A stretch of 64,000 nucleotides of DNA from Formicarius rufipectus (GCA_013399695.1 VXAU01002515.1:124001-188000), one strand, 5' to 3'. Shown: positions 1-12,269, counted from the stretch's first letter. Translations and numbers: made by a program. The notes: generated from the sequence alone by a model not told the origin.

Positions 1-735
1 CTGCTACTGCAACTGAAAGGTAATGTCTTCCAAAGTGTTCCTAAATGTATGACTGAAGGGGGGGGCGCGGTAAGTCTTTCTCTGTGCTGTTGTGCCACCC
101 CCAGGGGTGACACCATAACACAGAGGACCACTGAAAGTCTCCCCTGGAATGCTCTTAAAAGAAAAACGTGGCAAAACAACATTAAAAAAAAGCATTTCTT
201 CTTGTTGGCAGCCTCTCCTTGGCTTGGGAGCCTGGGAATGGAGGTGTGGGCAGCCCTGCACTCTGCTCGCTTTCTGTCTGTGAGGAGTTTCTAGTTGTTA
301 ATGATTAATTCAAATATTTCTTGTCATGAGTACAGTGTGCACAGAGTGATAAATCTGTGTTGGGTTAGAGGTGGAAGTTGCTCAGTGCTGACAATTAGTT
401 TGAGCCACAGGCTTTGCTTTCATTGGCATTTTCACGGCATTAACCTGGACCTTGTCAATTAAAATCCAGACACATTTTGATGAGGGACATCTTCTTCTAA
501 TGATAATTGTAATAATATCACTTTTCTTCATTTAAAATCTGTCAAACAGACCATGTTTCCTGGAAAATAACTGCCCAATTTTCACATTGCCTAAATAAGT
601 AGGAAGTATCTTTCAGCTTTTTGAGCTGACATTTCATCACCAATAACTAAAAGCATATGAGGCCAGAGCTGTTAATCTTTAAACACTTAGCAACTTCAGT
701 CAGGGTAATTTGACTTTATCTACTAAAATAAGCAG

Positions 736-768
736 GTTTATTAGCCTTCACTTTGGAGGCTAATAAAC
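736..768. repeat. Inverted repeat, 12-bp perfect stem with 9-nt loop
   Basis: The left arm GTTTATTAGCCT (736-747) is the exact reverse complement of the right arm AGGCTAATAAAC (757-768), with TCACTTTGG as the loop. A perfect 12-bp stem with so short a loop is uncommon by chance in 64 kb. No mature small RNA or element end is recognisable around it. It could be a hairpin in a transcript, a paired homeodomain-type site (TAAT cores in both arms), or chance. Confidence 0.9.
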
Positions 769-3625
769 ATTTGATAATTGCCTGAAGTTGTTGATGGGGA
801 TTTATACTGTTAAGCTCTTCTAACTATTTGACAGCATAGCTCGGAGCATGTCCTGGGCAGCGATCCGTTTCTGCAGCTCACCTGTTCATTAGGTGGGGGA
901 GGAAAGCTCATGTAAAGGTTGATTAAGGAACTTGTCTGAGATGCACACGAAGTCTGCAGTAGAATAAGCCCCAGAAACGCTGTGTCTGATCTTGGATATA
1001 TACTGCAGTGGGGTTTTTTAATGTGTTCATGTGTCTGTAAATACTGCATTTAGAATCTCAGGCCACAAAAATCAGTATTTAATAGTCGGAATGGGAGTGA
1101 TGTATCAGATATCAACTGCAAAGTCAGTGGGGTTTTATTTTAGCATGGCATGAAATATAATGAAGTTAAAGTCATGTTTAGTTTTGCATGGAAAAGTGCT
1201 TTTTATTTTTCTGAGTGAGGAGCAAAAATCTGTATCAAGTAAGACTCTCTAGATCTTGTAGTGTCTTTGATCTGAACCTGTCTATGTGGATGGAAAATGT
1301 TGCACTTCTTATTTAGATATTCCCTGGATCACTGGCCTTAAGTCAGATCACATATATTTGTTTCCTTTATTTGTAATCTTATTTCTTTAAAATTAGGTTC
1401 TTCAAATGATCAACCTTTATTTGAAAACCTCATCAGTATTACAAACTTGCTTCTTCTCTGGTCCTTTTCTGAGAGGTGTAGTAGGACAAATTCTGATTAA
1501 TTATGAGCACCTCTAGGTGATGCCATAATGTAAATAACAATAGCCTACCTTATTTCTATGGCACCTGGAACAATGTCATCAGTTTTTCGTAGTTCAAAAT
1601 TCAGGATATAGCATGGACTCTGAGTAGGAAATCCAGGCACACAATATTTAATTGAAAAAAGGTCGAGGAATGATAACTGAGAAGTAAATGGACTTGGGCT
1701 GCTCTGACTATATTCTAGAAGTTTATAGTTGTGCTGGTAGAGCTCTTTTCTCTTTTCAGTATGACCTGGGAAGGCTGTAATCTGCATTCTGGTGCATATA
1801 GAAATTGCCCTTAACAACAGTGTAGCTTGAAGGCTGGAAATACTATCTGATATTTTTCCAGTGAGCCTTTGTCAACTGAGCAGTGTATCTCACTGCTCTC
1901 ATTTTTTAAAGAGTGCATTATAAGCATTAGGGGTGATCAATAAAACCTGACCTACCTTTGCAAGTTAAGTAGGCCTGATTTGAAACTACCAGACTTTTAA
2001 AGAGATTAAGATTTGATAAGAGTGATTTAAGGCCAAGTGAGATCCATTTACATGCAATTTCTTTTCCACTTTTGAGGTTGAATTGCATCAGGAAATCTGT
2101 CATATTGCATGTTGAAGCATGGCAGCTAACACTTTATAGAGCATGTCTTTATGTAGGACATGTAATGCCCTGCATTTGACTATACCTAGTGAAAACATAA
2201 TGTAATGTAATGAATAGATTTCAAACAAGCCTGTGTAAAGTGAAGTCTCTGAACTTGGACTTTAAACAGTATTTTCTATTTGTTGCCTTTAATCTTTGGG
2301 AGGTGTCCAAGGGAGAAAAAGGAATGTATAACAAACAAACTAACTGAAAGATCTGAAATAATGATAAAAAAATATATCTGTTGTTTAACCCTTTGAAGAC
2401 AGTGTGGCAGTGAAGGCTGGAAGACCCCACAATGCAGGTCCATCTGGGCATGAGGAAGGGCTGGATTGATGATGCAGAGCAGTATTTTATTTCCCCATCT
2501 CATGACTTTTAAGAATTTAATTTAAGAACCTGAAAGCCATTTGGAAGGGTCTTGTGTCATGAAAGACAGGTTTGGTAAAGTTAGTCTGGAAGGTGTTGTA
2601 AGTAGGTGATTGAGTCAAATATACTGAAATAAAACCTTCTGGTGGGAATGCTGTATCCCGCAGATCTTATCTTTGTTACAAAAAACTGTTCTAGGATGTT
2701 TTAAAGTTTTTGCTGGGATTCATTTGTCCAGCTATCTGTCTGTCAGGCTAGTTTTGATTCCTGTGGTATGTAGTGTGGTGCATCTGGAGGTTCCAGAAGA
2801 GATTGGGAATCGTACGTGCATTTACTGATGGCACGTCTCTGTTTCACAAGATAATTACACACCAGCTGCTCTTCCTCTCCTCTCTGTGGTTCATATTTAG
2901 AGGAAGAGGTGTGTGGACTCAATAAAAGCCATCAGAAGGCACTGTTGCTCAGGTGTTGAGGGATACCTCTATTCTTTTATGTGGAGTTTGTGTGCATTAA
3001 TTTTAACTTTAAGCTTGTGTTGCACACATGCCTATACTCTGTTGGACTAATTATTAATAAGCATTATTATTAATGAGCCGTTTTGTACATTAACGGTTTT
3101 ATCTTTCTTTATGACCCTACTTTGAGACGTGCTATGCTCAGTGCTGGATCATGAGGTCATACATGGCAGTCCTTGGTCCAAAGAGCTTTTGTGTTAAAAG
3201 TCTAAGTATTGTGGGAGAAGGAGACACAATTGCCAGTAAGTGTGAAGGCAACAGATGGAGCACAGCAGTGGAGATGAAGGATGTGCAGAGCTTCATGTGT
3301 TGTGGGGTATTGATGATCAAAACTCCTCTTTGTTGTGGTGGCTGTACAAGGCTCACAGCAATCAGGGATTTGGTTTGCTGAGACTAACTCCTTACTTGTT
3401 AACTATTACTTCTTGATTATTTCTGTCTGTATCCATCTGCTGCCTTTTTGCTGTTAGAGCTGCAAATTCCTTAGGGTTCAGACAGCTTTTTCTTTTAGTG
3501 TTTGTGCAGTACCAAATTCAGTGGAGTTCTGGCCCAGGGTTAATGCTGGTAGCTGTTAGCAGTGGCATTTACACATGGAAATAAGGCTTTAGGAAAACAA
3601 TTATTTTCATGTTCTGATTGTCTTT

Positions 3626-3901
3626 ATTTGCATTGCAACATCCTCTGAATCTTTGAAACTGAAGAAATCATTTAAATTAAAAAACATGATTAAAATTATT
3701 ATTATAATGTTCTCTACCACAAATAATTCCATACAGGAAATGCAAATTTTTTCTACTTTTTTTTTTTTTTTTTTTTTGATATGTGGTTGTTTGTATATAC
3801 ATCTGTATTTGTCTGGCAGATAGGTGTTATCCTACAGCTTCTGGCTGTTGCTTTCCTAGGTGCTTATTCATGTTTAATATAGCCCTCCCATGTATTTGCA
3901 T
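3626..3901. promoter_or_regulatory. Cluster of three POU octamer matches
   Basis: Exact octamers occur at 3626-3633 (ATTTGCAT), 3740-3747 (ATGCAAAT) and 3894-3901 (ATTTGCAT). Octamers bind OCT/POU factors. Around ten more are scattered through the window, as AT-rich DNA would give, but this is the only place I noticed three within 280 bp. Whether the cluster is functional cannot be told from sequence alone. Confidence 0.2.
3757..3777 (+). repeat. Poly-T run (21 T)
   Basis: An uninterrupted run of 21 T is seen directly. It could be the reverse-strand poly-A tail of a retrocopy, but neither flank shows recognisable retroelement sequence, so it is recorded only as a homopolymer. Confidence 0.95.
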
Positions 3902-5182
3902 ACATACTTAGTTTTAACACCTGTTTGCATCCTTTAATTATAGCTTGACCCTGAGGCTGTTGGCTTTGGGGTTCGTGCAGCTGGAGTTAGATGGTTGTTA
4001 CATATTGTTCCTTTTCCCCAAGACCTGAGCCTGCTTCAGACCGACCTGCCAGCTGAAGGTTCCCCCTCTGGCACCAGGCCACAGCTAAGCGCCTTTCAGC
4101 AAGTTCTCAGCTATAATCCTGAGCTGATTGCTGGGATGCAATTCACTGCTACGGTTATCATATCAAAAGGGGAGTGATTTACATTTCCTGCACGTCCCTG
4201 TGTTACAGCCTTGGAGAATGCTGCAGGGAGAAAGTTAATGTAATTTGAGAAAATAACAAAAGTGAGCCTATTTACAGTGTTGCATCTCATGCTGTGGAGA
4301 AATCTGACACAGACACAAAGTTGGCACTAAGTACGACTTTAGGCTGTGCACAGAGATTAATTTTGGGGTTTTATTTGGCTCCCAGGGAAAAAATAGAGAG
4401 ATTGTCCCTAAAGGCTGAATGTGTATACCCATCTTTGTGCACCACAAAATATATTTTTATCTTGATTTCTTATCGTGTTGTCTCTTAAAGTCTCTCTCCT
4501 CCTGATATTCATCCAGAGTAGTGTCTGCATAACACATTATCTTTGGTTTTTTTCTGACCCCCTCAGCCCTCTTCAGTTTCCTCACTGAAAAGGCATTGAG
4601 CAGTCACAGCAACATCATTTGTACAAAGTGAAACACTTTATGTTGAGATATTTTAAGCACGTTCATACTGGAAATGCCATAGGACTGGCAGGGCTGCAGT
4701 GTTTGCTGCTGATGTGCTTTCAGCTGCTGGGATTTGTATGCAGGAGCAGAGGCAGTGGTGGCTTTGCATTCATTTCCTGTGTATCAATTACTTATTAGCA
4801 ATCCACAAGCCCAATTAAGGAGCTGGAGGTAGGATGTAATGCTGAGAGTGTGGCTGTGCCTCTCTCAGTGTGAGTCTGGAGAGGGAAGGGGTGTATCTGG
4901 TGGCGTTGACTGAACTGGTGATGTTACTTATCTCTGAGACTGATTCCTGCAGTCCTGTCTAACTTTGACCTAATTTCCTATTTTTATGAGCTTCTTTCTT
5001 GAATATGTTGACTGTGCTGCAATTAGGGGTTGTGTAGAAGGGGCACTCAATGAAAACAGAGTAGGCAAAGTGCTGTTGGCTTTACTGCACCTTATCTCTC
5101 TCATTTGAGGTTTTGATATTGTGTACTTCCAGCTGCAAATGCAAAGGTATATACTAGTTTCATTTGTTGTTTGTTGGCTGGA

Positions 5183-5407
5183 CTTCGCGAACGAAGATCT
5201 TGGGGTAAACCTGCGCAATGGATTTTTTAAGTGAGGCACAGTGTGCGCAGAACTGGCCCCACTCCCTTTACTCCTGAGGCTCATCTTGCCACGGCCGAGC
5301 ACGCTCTGACGGTGACAGCGAGTTCCTCCAGGATTCAAACCAGCGTCTTCAGAGGAGGAGCCGGCTCCACAGGTGGGGCCTGTGCCACTCGGCCAACGCC
5401 CGCCGCC
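5183..5407 (-). mobile_element. Candidate tRNA-derived SINE, CpG-rich (family not identified)
   Basis: Read on the minus strand, this block has an A box TGGCCGAGTGG (complement of 5385-5395) and a B box GGTTTGAATCC (complement of 5331-5341), 43 nt apart. That A-box sequence and the wide spacing are typical of class II tRNAs (Leu/Ser) with a long variable arm. The predicted acceptor arms pair at only about three of seven positions, so it is not a functional tRNA; a SINE head or tRNA pseudogene fits better. The body continues about 150 nt and ends near a 5-bp hairpin CTTCG-CGAA-CGAAG (5183-5196). I count 16 CpGs in about 225 bp, far above the surroundings, which suggests a young insertion or an unmethylated island. 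It does not match MIR or CR1 as I know them. Target-site duplications were not found. Both the family and the exact ends are uncertain. Confidence 0.38.
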
Positions 5408-5690
5408 TCTCAAGTGTAACATACGAACAGAAAAGCAATAATGTCAGGCTGTTGAGAAATCCTGGGAGCCCACGTGGGTCAGAGCACCAGGGGAAGACCT
5501 CGCGTTGTCCTCTCTGCCACCGAATGACACAAACGTGGCACTGCAGCCACGCCTGTAACACGAGCTGAGGCAGGCCCCAAAAGGTGGCAACGTTGGTTTC
5601 ATAAACCTACCAGGACTGGCAATAGCTCCTGTGCAGTATTTATAGTCCTGGGTCAAGGTTTTTAGGAACTGGTGTGTCGAGGTCACCAAA
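5408..5690. promoter_or_regulatory. CpG-enriched block with E-box palindrome and TATA-like motif
   Basis: The CpG enrichment of the adjacent SINE-like block continues here, with about ten CpGs by my count. Visible motifs are a 10-bp palindrome CCCACGTGGG (5469-5478) with a CACGTG E-box core, and a TATA-like TATTTATAG (5637-5645) on the + strand. This could be a small CpG-island promoter or enhancer, or part of the same inserted element. No exon with a good donor is evident directly downstream. Confidence 0.25.
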
Positions 5691-7690
5691 ATTCACCTTC
5701 AGGCTCTTCAGGGCAGAGTGTTCTTTCCCTCCCATTTCACTTTTTGTCCTCTCACCTCAGCCAAGAAGTCTTTGTTCATGCCTACATTTTCCATGGCTTT
5801 GAAGCTTTGCATAGTTCTCCCTTAACTTTAGCAAATCTTTTAAAATCAGATCATAAAGTTTGATCACACCAGGAAAATATCACCATTTCACCTTGATTAG
5901 TTTGTGTCCCTCACCTCCTCTTACTCCTAACTTTGACTACTGCTTCTTGTCATCTTTGATTTCATCTTTTTTTCTTCTGTTTTCCCCTCTTCCCTTTACT
6001 GGCTATGAAGATTTGCACTGCCTGGTACTATCACCTCACCGCACTGTTTGAATCTTAATGCAAGTGCCCTGGGAGGAGATGACACTCACCCTTCAAACTG
6101 ATATGGCTCTTTTAATATATCATGTCCAAAGAGAAGACTGTTTCAGGATCCTGGAAATTAAAACCAACATGTGAACATGTTGCTTTATCCAGACAAAATG
6201 TAAACTTCAGTGGAAATCAGACTGCAGCATGAGTACTTGGCTGGCATACAGCAGGTCAGGGCACCTCCCTGCATAGTTATGCATCCCTGATGAAAAGGAA
6301 AGCTCTGCATCTTTCTGTCCCTCTCACTCTTTTTTTTCCCCCTATTGTATATTTTTTTTAAGAACTGATTTCCTTAGGGACTTGTTAATGTTTAGGGCTT
6401 TTTACCCTGACATTTTGGACAATGATGTGACAACACAAGTGCATCTATTACTCTTCTGGTGGAAGCTGACTAAAGCTAAGGACTTGATGGATAGTGGCCA
6501 CATTTTCCAGCAGTACCTGATGTACATGTGAGAAGAATGACTGAGTGACCTGCAAAAAAACCTGCAAACTATGTCAAGTGCAAAATCTGAGCACAGAACC
6601 CCAAGAGAAGACTGAGAACATGAGCCTTTCATCCTGAGGTCCTTATTTTGCTCCCCTTCTCTCTGTTGGTGGAAATCTGGTGCTCTTTGCACTGTGGCAG
6701 TGCAGGTTGTTGTGTGGGAATGTATAATCTCCTTCATGGGAAGGGAAGGTAAAGGGCAGCAGGCTGTTATGGCATGGGGAGCTTTGAGGGAAGGAGGCTG
6801 CACACCTGAAGACAGAGCATCACTTCACCTTTGGCTGCTAAAGAAAGCTGATTCTCCTCTGCCTTGAGTAGTCAGTTTACACCTGTGCAAACTGAATGTA
6901 AAACAACACTGCCTGGAGCTTGCACTTGATGCTGCTGTGGGGGCCCTTCAGGGAGAAGGCGAGAGAACTGGAAGCTATTGGGGATGGCTGCGCCTCTGGA
7001 TGTGTAAGTCAGAGGCTATTTGAGCATTAAGGGTGCTCTGCCCTGACAGGTGAGGTGTACTGGTAGATTTTTGTGTGTTTGGTGTTTTGCTGGGTCTGTA
7101 GACCTTGTGTTGAAGTTGATACTGCTCTGCTTGATATTCCAAAATTGATATTTTTTTCCTTAAACTGATTTTTGAACTCATGCAGTTAGGAGGGGTGAGG
7201 AGGAACAGGAGTTACATTGGGGCAGGACTGGGATGCTTTCCCCTCCCAGTTCCCCAGCACATCACTTAGGCATAATCCCCCTGACTGCTAGCTCAAGTGT
7301 TCTTTCATTTGCTCTCTCTGCAAGGTCACTGTGAGAAATGATGAAGGACTCAAAATAGCTTTTATAGTCCTGGAGAAAGAAAAGTGTAAGGAAGAGGGTA
7401 AGATAACCACGTTCTGCACCAGGAGCACAAGTGTGCAAGGAGAGGATGGATGGCAGTTCTGCCCTCAGACATGTCATTCTCATGGGCAACACATCAGGAG
7501 ACTGGCAGGGTGGGAGGCCCCAAACCTTTTCTCTGCTGAACTGCTCTGGGATATACATATGAAAATACATATTTTTAAATGGCTTTTTAAAATAATTATT
7601 AGATGGACTTTTAGGCTCAGAGAGTAGCTTACAGGTGAGGTTTCTGTGACATAGAGAAGTCCATTTAATTTGTGATGCTATAGCAGCCCA
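5691..7690. other. Non-coding stretch, partly pyrimidine-rich
   Basis: No gene is seen. Positions 5880-6000 are strongly C/T-rich on the + strand, which gives two short artefactual frames. A frame of 133 codons on the minus strand (6402-6803) has no recognisable domain and is probably chance. Confidence 0.6.
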
Positions 7691-7772
7691 AGCTACAGTG
7701 TTGCATCAGAAGACTGTGCTCCAAGCAGTCTAGCTACAGTGTTGCATCAGAAGACTGTGCTCCAAGCAGTCT
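7691..7772 (+). repeat. Perfect 41-bp tandem duplication
   Basis: Units 7691-7731 and 7732-7772 are identical over all 41 bases; each starts AGCTACAGTGTTGC and ends CAAGCAGTCT. Perfect identity of a non-microsatellite unit points to a recent duplication, or possibly an assembly artefact. It is too short to be a gene feature. Confidence 0.97.
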
Positions 7773-10700
7773 TGAATGTTCATTTTTCACAGAGGACACA
7801 CTCATAAATGTTTGTGAAGAAACAGGAAGTTGCAATGTGTCAACAGAAGTAACAGAGTGGAAAAACAAATCCCAGACTGAGTATCTGTTTCTGGAACATA
7901 TATTCTTGTGAAAAAGTCACTGGCTTCAGATTTTCCATCTTTCTAGGGGCACTCCCTCACCCTTACCTGGGATTTGGGGAAGACTAGTGCCCTCTGTAGT
8001 GCTGCCTGATGTCATACTTGTTCTTCAGTTTGTATAAGGCAGCAATGTCTGCAAACTTCATTTTCTCTCCATAATGAAGGTTATAATTGCAATAACCTTT
8101 AAGTGAAATAGGGTACTGTAGCTGTTGTTGGCATCTGCAAATAATCAAAGAACAGGAAAAGAATTCACCAATGATTTCAAAGAATAAGGAAAAAAAACCC
8201 ACAAAAATATTCTCCAAAGAAATTAGCATATCCCATGTATCTTGTAGAACATTTTGCCAAGAAACATGTGGCTGTAACAAGGAGATTGATAAATGTCCTC
8301 ACTGTAACAGCATTAAAACCTAATTGCACCTGGATTTCTTGATTATCTCCATCACAGCTGTCATGTTGCCCCTTTGAAAAAAATGAACTGACATCACATG
8401 TACAAACTTCAAAAGGTTGGTGGTGTTTGGTTGGTTGGTTGGGTTTTTTTCCCCTCTGGAAACAGGCAAAATTATTTTTAAACAGTCTCTGGTGTGTTTA
8501 CCAAACTTGCTGGAATATTGCACTGAACTGGGGACCTGTTGCTTCTATATCCCAAGTTAAGTGATTATTCAGGTTTCCTGTCAGACTTGGGCATTACTAC
8601 ACCAGGACTCCTGCCAGTATTTTGTACTTGCTGCCCTCATATGTAAGAGTATTATTTATTAGTTGTGGCTGGAAGAGGGGCTCTGTGTTCTCAGAATGTA
8701 ATTCTCTCTCTCACTGCAGGAAAGGTGTCCTTGGAACCCTCACTGCCTCCACTTGTGCCCTCTGTAAAACGGGAACAGTGACATTGTCCTTTCATGCTAT
8801 ATGTGTTATGTGCTTCATCCTGGAACAATGTTGCTTCTTACAAAATGGGCCCATTTTTCCATAAAAGAAAGGAAGTAACACAAGAATAGTAAAATTAGAT
8901 TGTTTTCTGAGCTTTTAACAAGTAGAAACTCACTCTCTAAATAACAGAATACAGTTCTTCCTCTAATGGGAGATATTTTGAACCCATCTTAGTCCTTAGA
9001 ATAGCCCCTGATTGATAAGGAGGATTTTAAAAACATTAATCACCCCCTTCCCAGTGGGTTTTGGTAGGAGTTTAGTAGCTGATTTCCCTCTGTGGCTTTA
9101 CTATGAATCTTTCCTTGACGTTTTGTCCCAATCAGGTGCATGTGCTACACTTGCAGCTCTCCTGGTTCCAGCACAGTGGCCATGGGTAGCCCCAGCCCTG
9201 TTACCAGTGTGGCTTTAAGGCTTAATACACCATTCTGGGCTCCTCAGGACAGTTACATTTGAGATCTTCTAGTGGCTGAGAAGGGGAAATGGCTCCATTT
9301 TAGGTTCAGTTGTCATTCTACACCCCTGCAAGAGTTGAAATGAGAGCTTTGCAATGACCAAAATGGATGTAAAAGTGAGCACTTCAGAACTTTGGAAAAG
9401 CTTCAGAAGGCTGAGTATTTTGTCAACTACTTTCTGGATGATCACCTGCTTAGCATGTGGCAGGTATGGCTGGCAGGGGTCAGCTTAGAGCAGAGTGAGG
9501 GTTAGTGTTGTGTAAGGACTTTGAACTTACAGTCTGGTCCAGGGCTAGTGGGATGAGGGGCTGGGCAGAGAGCACAAGGTGTCATCTGGATCTGAGCTCC
9601 CCCAGGTTTTGGAGCCTGCTGGGCAAAGCCCAAGCATCACTCTCGTGCCCTGATGCAGTGGATTATTGCAGATGACAAAGATTTGGAGAGATTTGTTTAG
9701 TTTGAAAACAAGTCTTCCTCTCTCCTCCAAATAATTTATGTTTATTTTTGAAGGGGGAAAAGCAATCAGCCAGCTAAAAACAGCATAGTGATGACAAGTT
9801 GGGTGATGCCTAGCCTATTCCAGAAGGCTTCCTTGTGTGTAGTACAAAGTGTTTCTGTTCGTGCAAATGAATTACTAAAAAAGAAAACCACTCATAGTCT
9901 TTTGGAAGCCATGCTGAGACTGAAACAGCCAAAGAGGGAAGGAGGGAAATACCACGAAATGGTTGAAATATGGTGCACGGTGTCACCCTGGGGATCAGGG
10001 TGCAGGAGATCAGGAGGGTTTACTTGGGGATCGGAGTTGGTCTTCAACCAACTAGCCTGCCTTTATTGAACCTGGAAGGTAGAAAGGAGCTTTTTCTGTC
10101 TTTTCTGAAGGTGAAGAAGGAATTGGTCACTGTTGGAATGAACAGCCCCCTGCATGGGTCATGCAGAGGGAGAGGGAGTGTGAAAGGCAGCAGGGCACCA
10201 GCTGGCAGACGTGGTGATAGTCCTGTAAAGGGAAATGTTTGCAAGTGAGAAAAGATGAATGTGTGCATGTGCTTGTAGGATCCTTGTTATCATGTTATCT
10301 TGGATCTTTAGGGACAAAATAGCCACTCAGGCATGGAGAGTAAGCAGACAGTATGTATAAATAATGTGTGGAAGAGCAGCTTCCGAATACAATTTCCATC
10401 ATTATCTAAAAACTGGCTACTTAGGCGAATTATTATAATTCCATTGACACTAACTAATCTGTCAGTAATTAGAATGGGAAATGGGAATATATTCCATAGA
10501 AATTATCTTGATATTTCACCCATCCAGTTGTATAGTAGTTGTCTTGAAGAATAAGTTGTCATTTGCCCTGAGTTTTTAGAAGGCTATAATTTAGCTGATT
10601 TAAAAAAATAATCAAGAAAATTACTCCATGTTGGGTTGAGAACACTAAGTTTAGAATAATATAATTAATAGTGCTTCTGCTGCTTTTATTGAATCTTTTC

Positions 10701-10916
10701 TTAGGGTGGCTGATTATGTAAATAGTTACAATAATTCTATATTTTCTTGGCATCGGTGGCATCCTGTGAGCTCAGTCCTTCTCCAAGTTCAATGAAGACA
10801 CATGGCTGCTATTTTACCATAGATGCTTTTTGCTGCTCTCTTTGGAGAGCTCTTCTCCAGCATTTTGGGCTTTCAAAACTGTTTGCATAACTAACGGGAA
10901 CTTAAATGTATTTACT
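7773..10916. other. Non-coding stretch, no gene seen
   Basis: Unique-looking sequence with dense stops. It contains a 36-bp run of only G and T (8415-8450) that includes GGTT repeats. A minus-strand frame at 7984-8280 (98 codons) looks somewhat protein-like but has no recognisable family match and is not called. Confidence 0.6.
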
Positions 10917-11299
10917 AGCGCACAAGTCTGATGAGGAGGAGCTGGGGGTGTTTATCCTGGAGAAAAGGGTGGCTAAGGGGGACCTTGTTACTGTCTACAA
11001 CCACCTGAAAAGAGGTTGGGAGGTCGGTCTGTTCTAGGTAACCAGCAATTGGATGAGAGGAAAATGCCTCCCATTGCACCACGGGAGATTCAGCTTGGAA
11101 AATCAGAAGAAATTTTTCACCAAAAAGGTTGTCAGGCACTGGAACAGGTTTCCTGGTAACCATCTCAGAAGGTATCCAGAAGATGTGTAGGTGTGGCACC
11201 TGGGGACATGGTTTAATCGTGGATTTGGCAGTGATGGGTAAATTGATGGGCTTGATGATCTTGAAGGTCTTTTCCAACCAAAAAGATCCTATGATTCTA
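10917..11299 (+). mobile_element. CR1 LINE, 5'-truncated 3' end
   Basis: The segment follows the conserved 3' part of chicken-repeat-1 retrotransposons: 'gagctgggggtgtttatc' near its start, then 'tggaacaggtttcctgg', 'ggacatggttta', and a terminal 'gatcttgaaggtcttttcc' followed by 'ctatgattcta'. CR1 is a non-LTR retrotransposon that inserts mostly as 5'-truncated copies, and this copy of about 380 bp has lost nearly all coding sequence. It carries several substitutions and an apparent deletion of about 10 bp near its start, so it is not a recent insertion. Open frames across it are remnants without function. Confidence 0.95.
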
Positions 11300-12269
11300 A
11301 GGGGTAGGCATGCTCTTGATGGATTTCAAAGAGATTATTTATTGGATGGTTTTTGAGAGCCTAAACTGTAGAGAAAGGTCTGTGTCCTTGTGGTTATAGC
11401 CTTTGTAAATGAAGCATGCTGAAGAAATGACCTATTTGGAGAGAAAAAAATTGGTTTTGCCTTGTCTGAAAATGCTGGCAACACTTACCATTGTTTAGGT
11501 AATTAAAAATTATACTAAAGTAACCCCATTTATTTCTCATCAAATAGCCCTTTTGCCCTTATGCTTTTGAGCATGTTAGAGCAGCATTAGGGAAATGCTT
11601 TAAACTGCACTTGTGAAAACATTGAGCAACTGCAACCTTGATGTCAAGGCTCCTCTGGCATCCAGCACCAGTGTTGTCACACATAGCCTGGAATATATGC
11701 CTTTAAGTAAATACAATTTGCCAAAAGAACTATGAAGGTGTGCTGGGAAAATGGTTTGGGAGACCACGTGAGATGAGGAGTGGAGCTCCCAATGCTGGAG
11801 CTTTAAACCCTGCCCCTTCTGATCCTCCAAACCCTGGAGCTGTGACTTGTGTTTTTTATCTACTTTTAAGCACACCATAGGGATCAGCTCCTCTGTGCAG
11901 GAAAATGTGCTTTTTAATACCAGTTTCAGTATTTTGCACAGAACCTGGTAATCAAGTGATTTTGTTCCTTGGCTTTGCTCTCTATGGAGAGTAGATTAAG
12001 ATCATCAGACGTATTTCACTGAAAGCCCAAAACAAGTTTAAATATCTGTTTTGGAGCAGAAAGGCAAATGCAATTGCTACCTTACATTGTGTGCCCCTAT
12101 TGAGGCAGGTCACTTTCAATGAAAAATTGTCTCACTAACCTTTAAAAATGCTTTTTTTCCTGTAATTCTAGTTCTGCTGAAGGGTAGAGTTGTGTACAGT
12201 AATTGAATCGGTGGTGCATGCAGACTGGAATTTTGCAGGATGAAAATTATGGGGCTATAACAGATTGTC

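Larger units (their letters stand above)
1..5182. other. Non-coding stretch, no gene seen
   Basis: AT-leaning, CpG-poor sequence with frequent stops in all frames; no open frame exceeds about 90 codons until the one that enters the CpG-rich block at its right end. I see no CR1, LTR or RNA gene here. The structures that stand out are an inverted repeat at 736-768, a run of 21 T at 3757-3777, and three POU-octamer matches at 3626-3901. It looks like intronic or intergenic vertebrate DNA. Confidence 0.7.

Noticed and set aside
5331..5402. Functional tRNA-Leu or tRNA-Ser gene on the minus strand
   Set aside because: A and B boxes fit, but the acceptor stem pairs at only about three of seven positions and the T-stem is imperfect; a tRNA-derived repeat is more likely.
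7984..8280. 98-codon minus-strand frame that looked somewhat protein-like, with an internal TTTGCAG acceptor-like site
   Set aside because: No family resemblance, no good donor, and the ATG frame from the acceptor stops after 11 codons.
8740..8820. MIR-like 'ctctgtaaaacgggaaca' segment
   Set aside because: Upstream and downstream MIR motifs are absent; the short match could be chance.
10915..11356. Open frames on both strands
   Set aside because: They lie over the non-coding 3' region of a CR1 copy.
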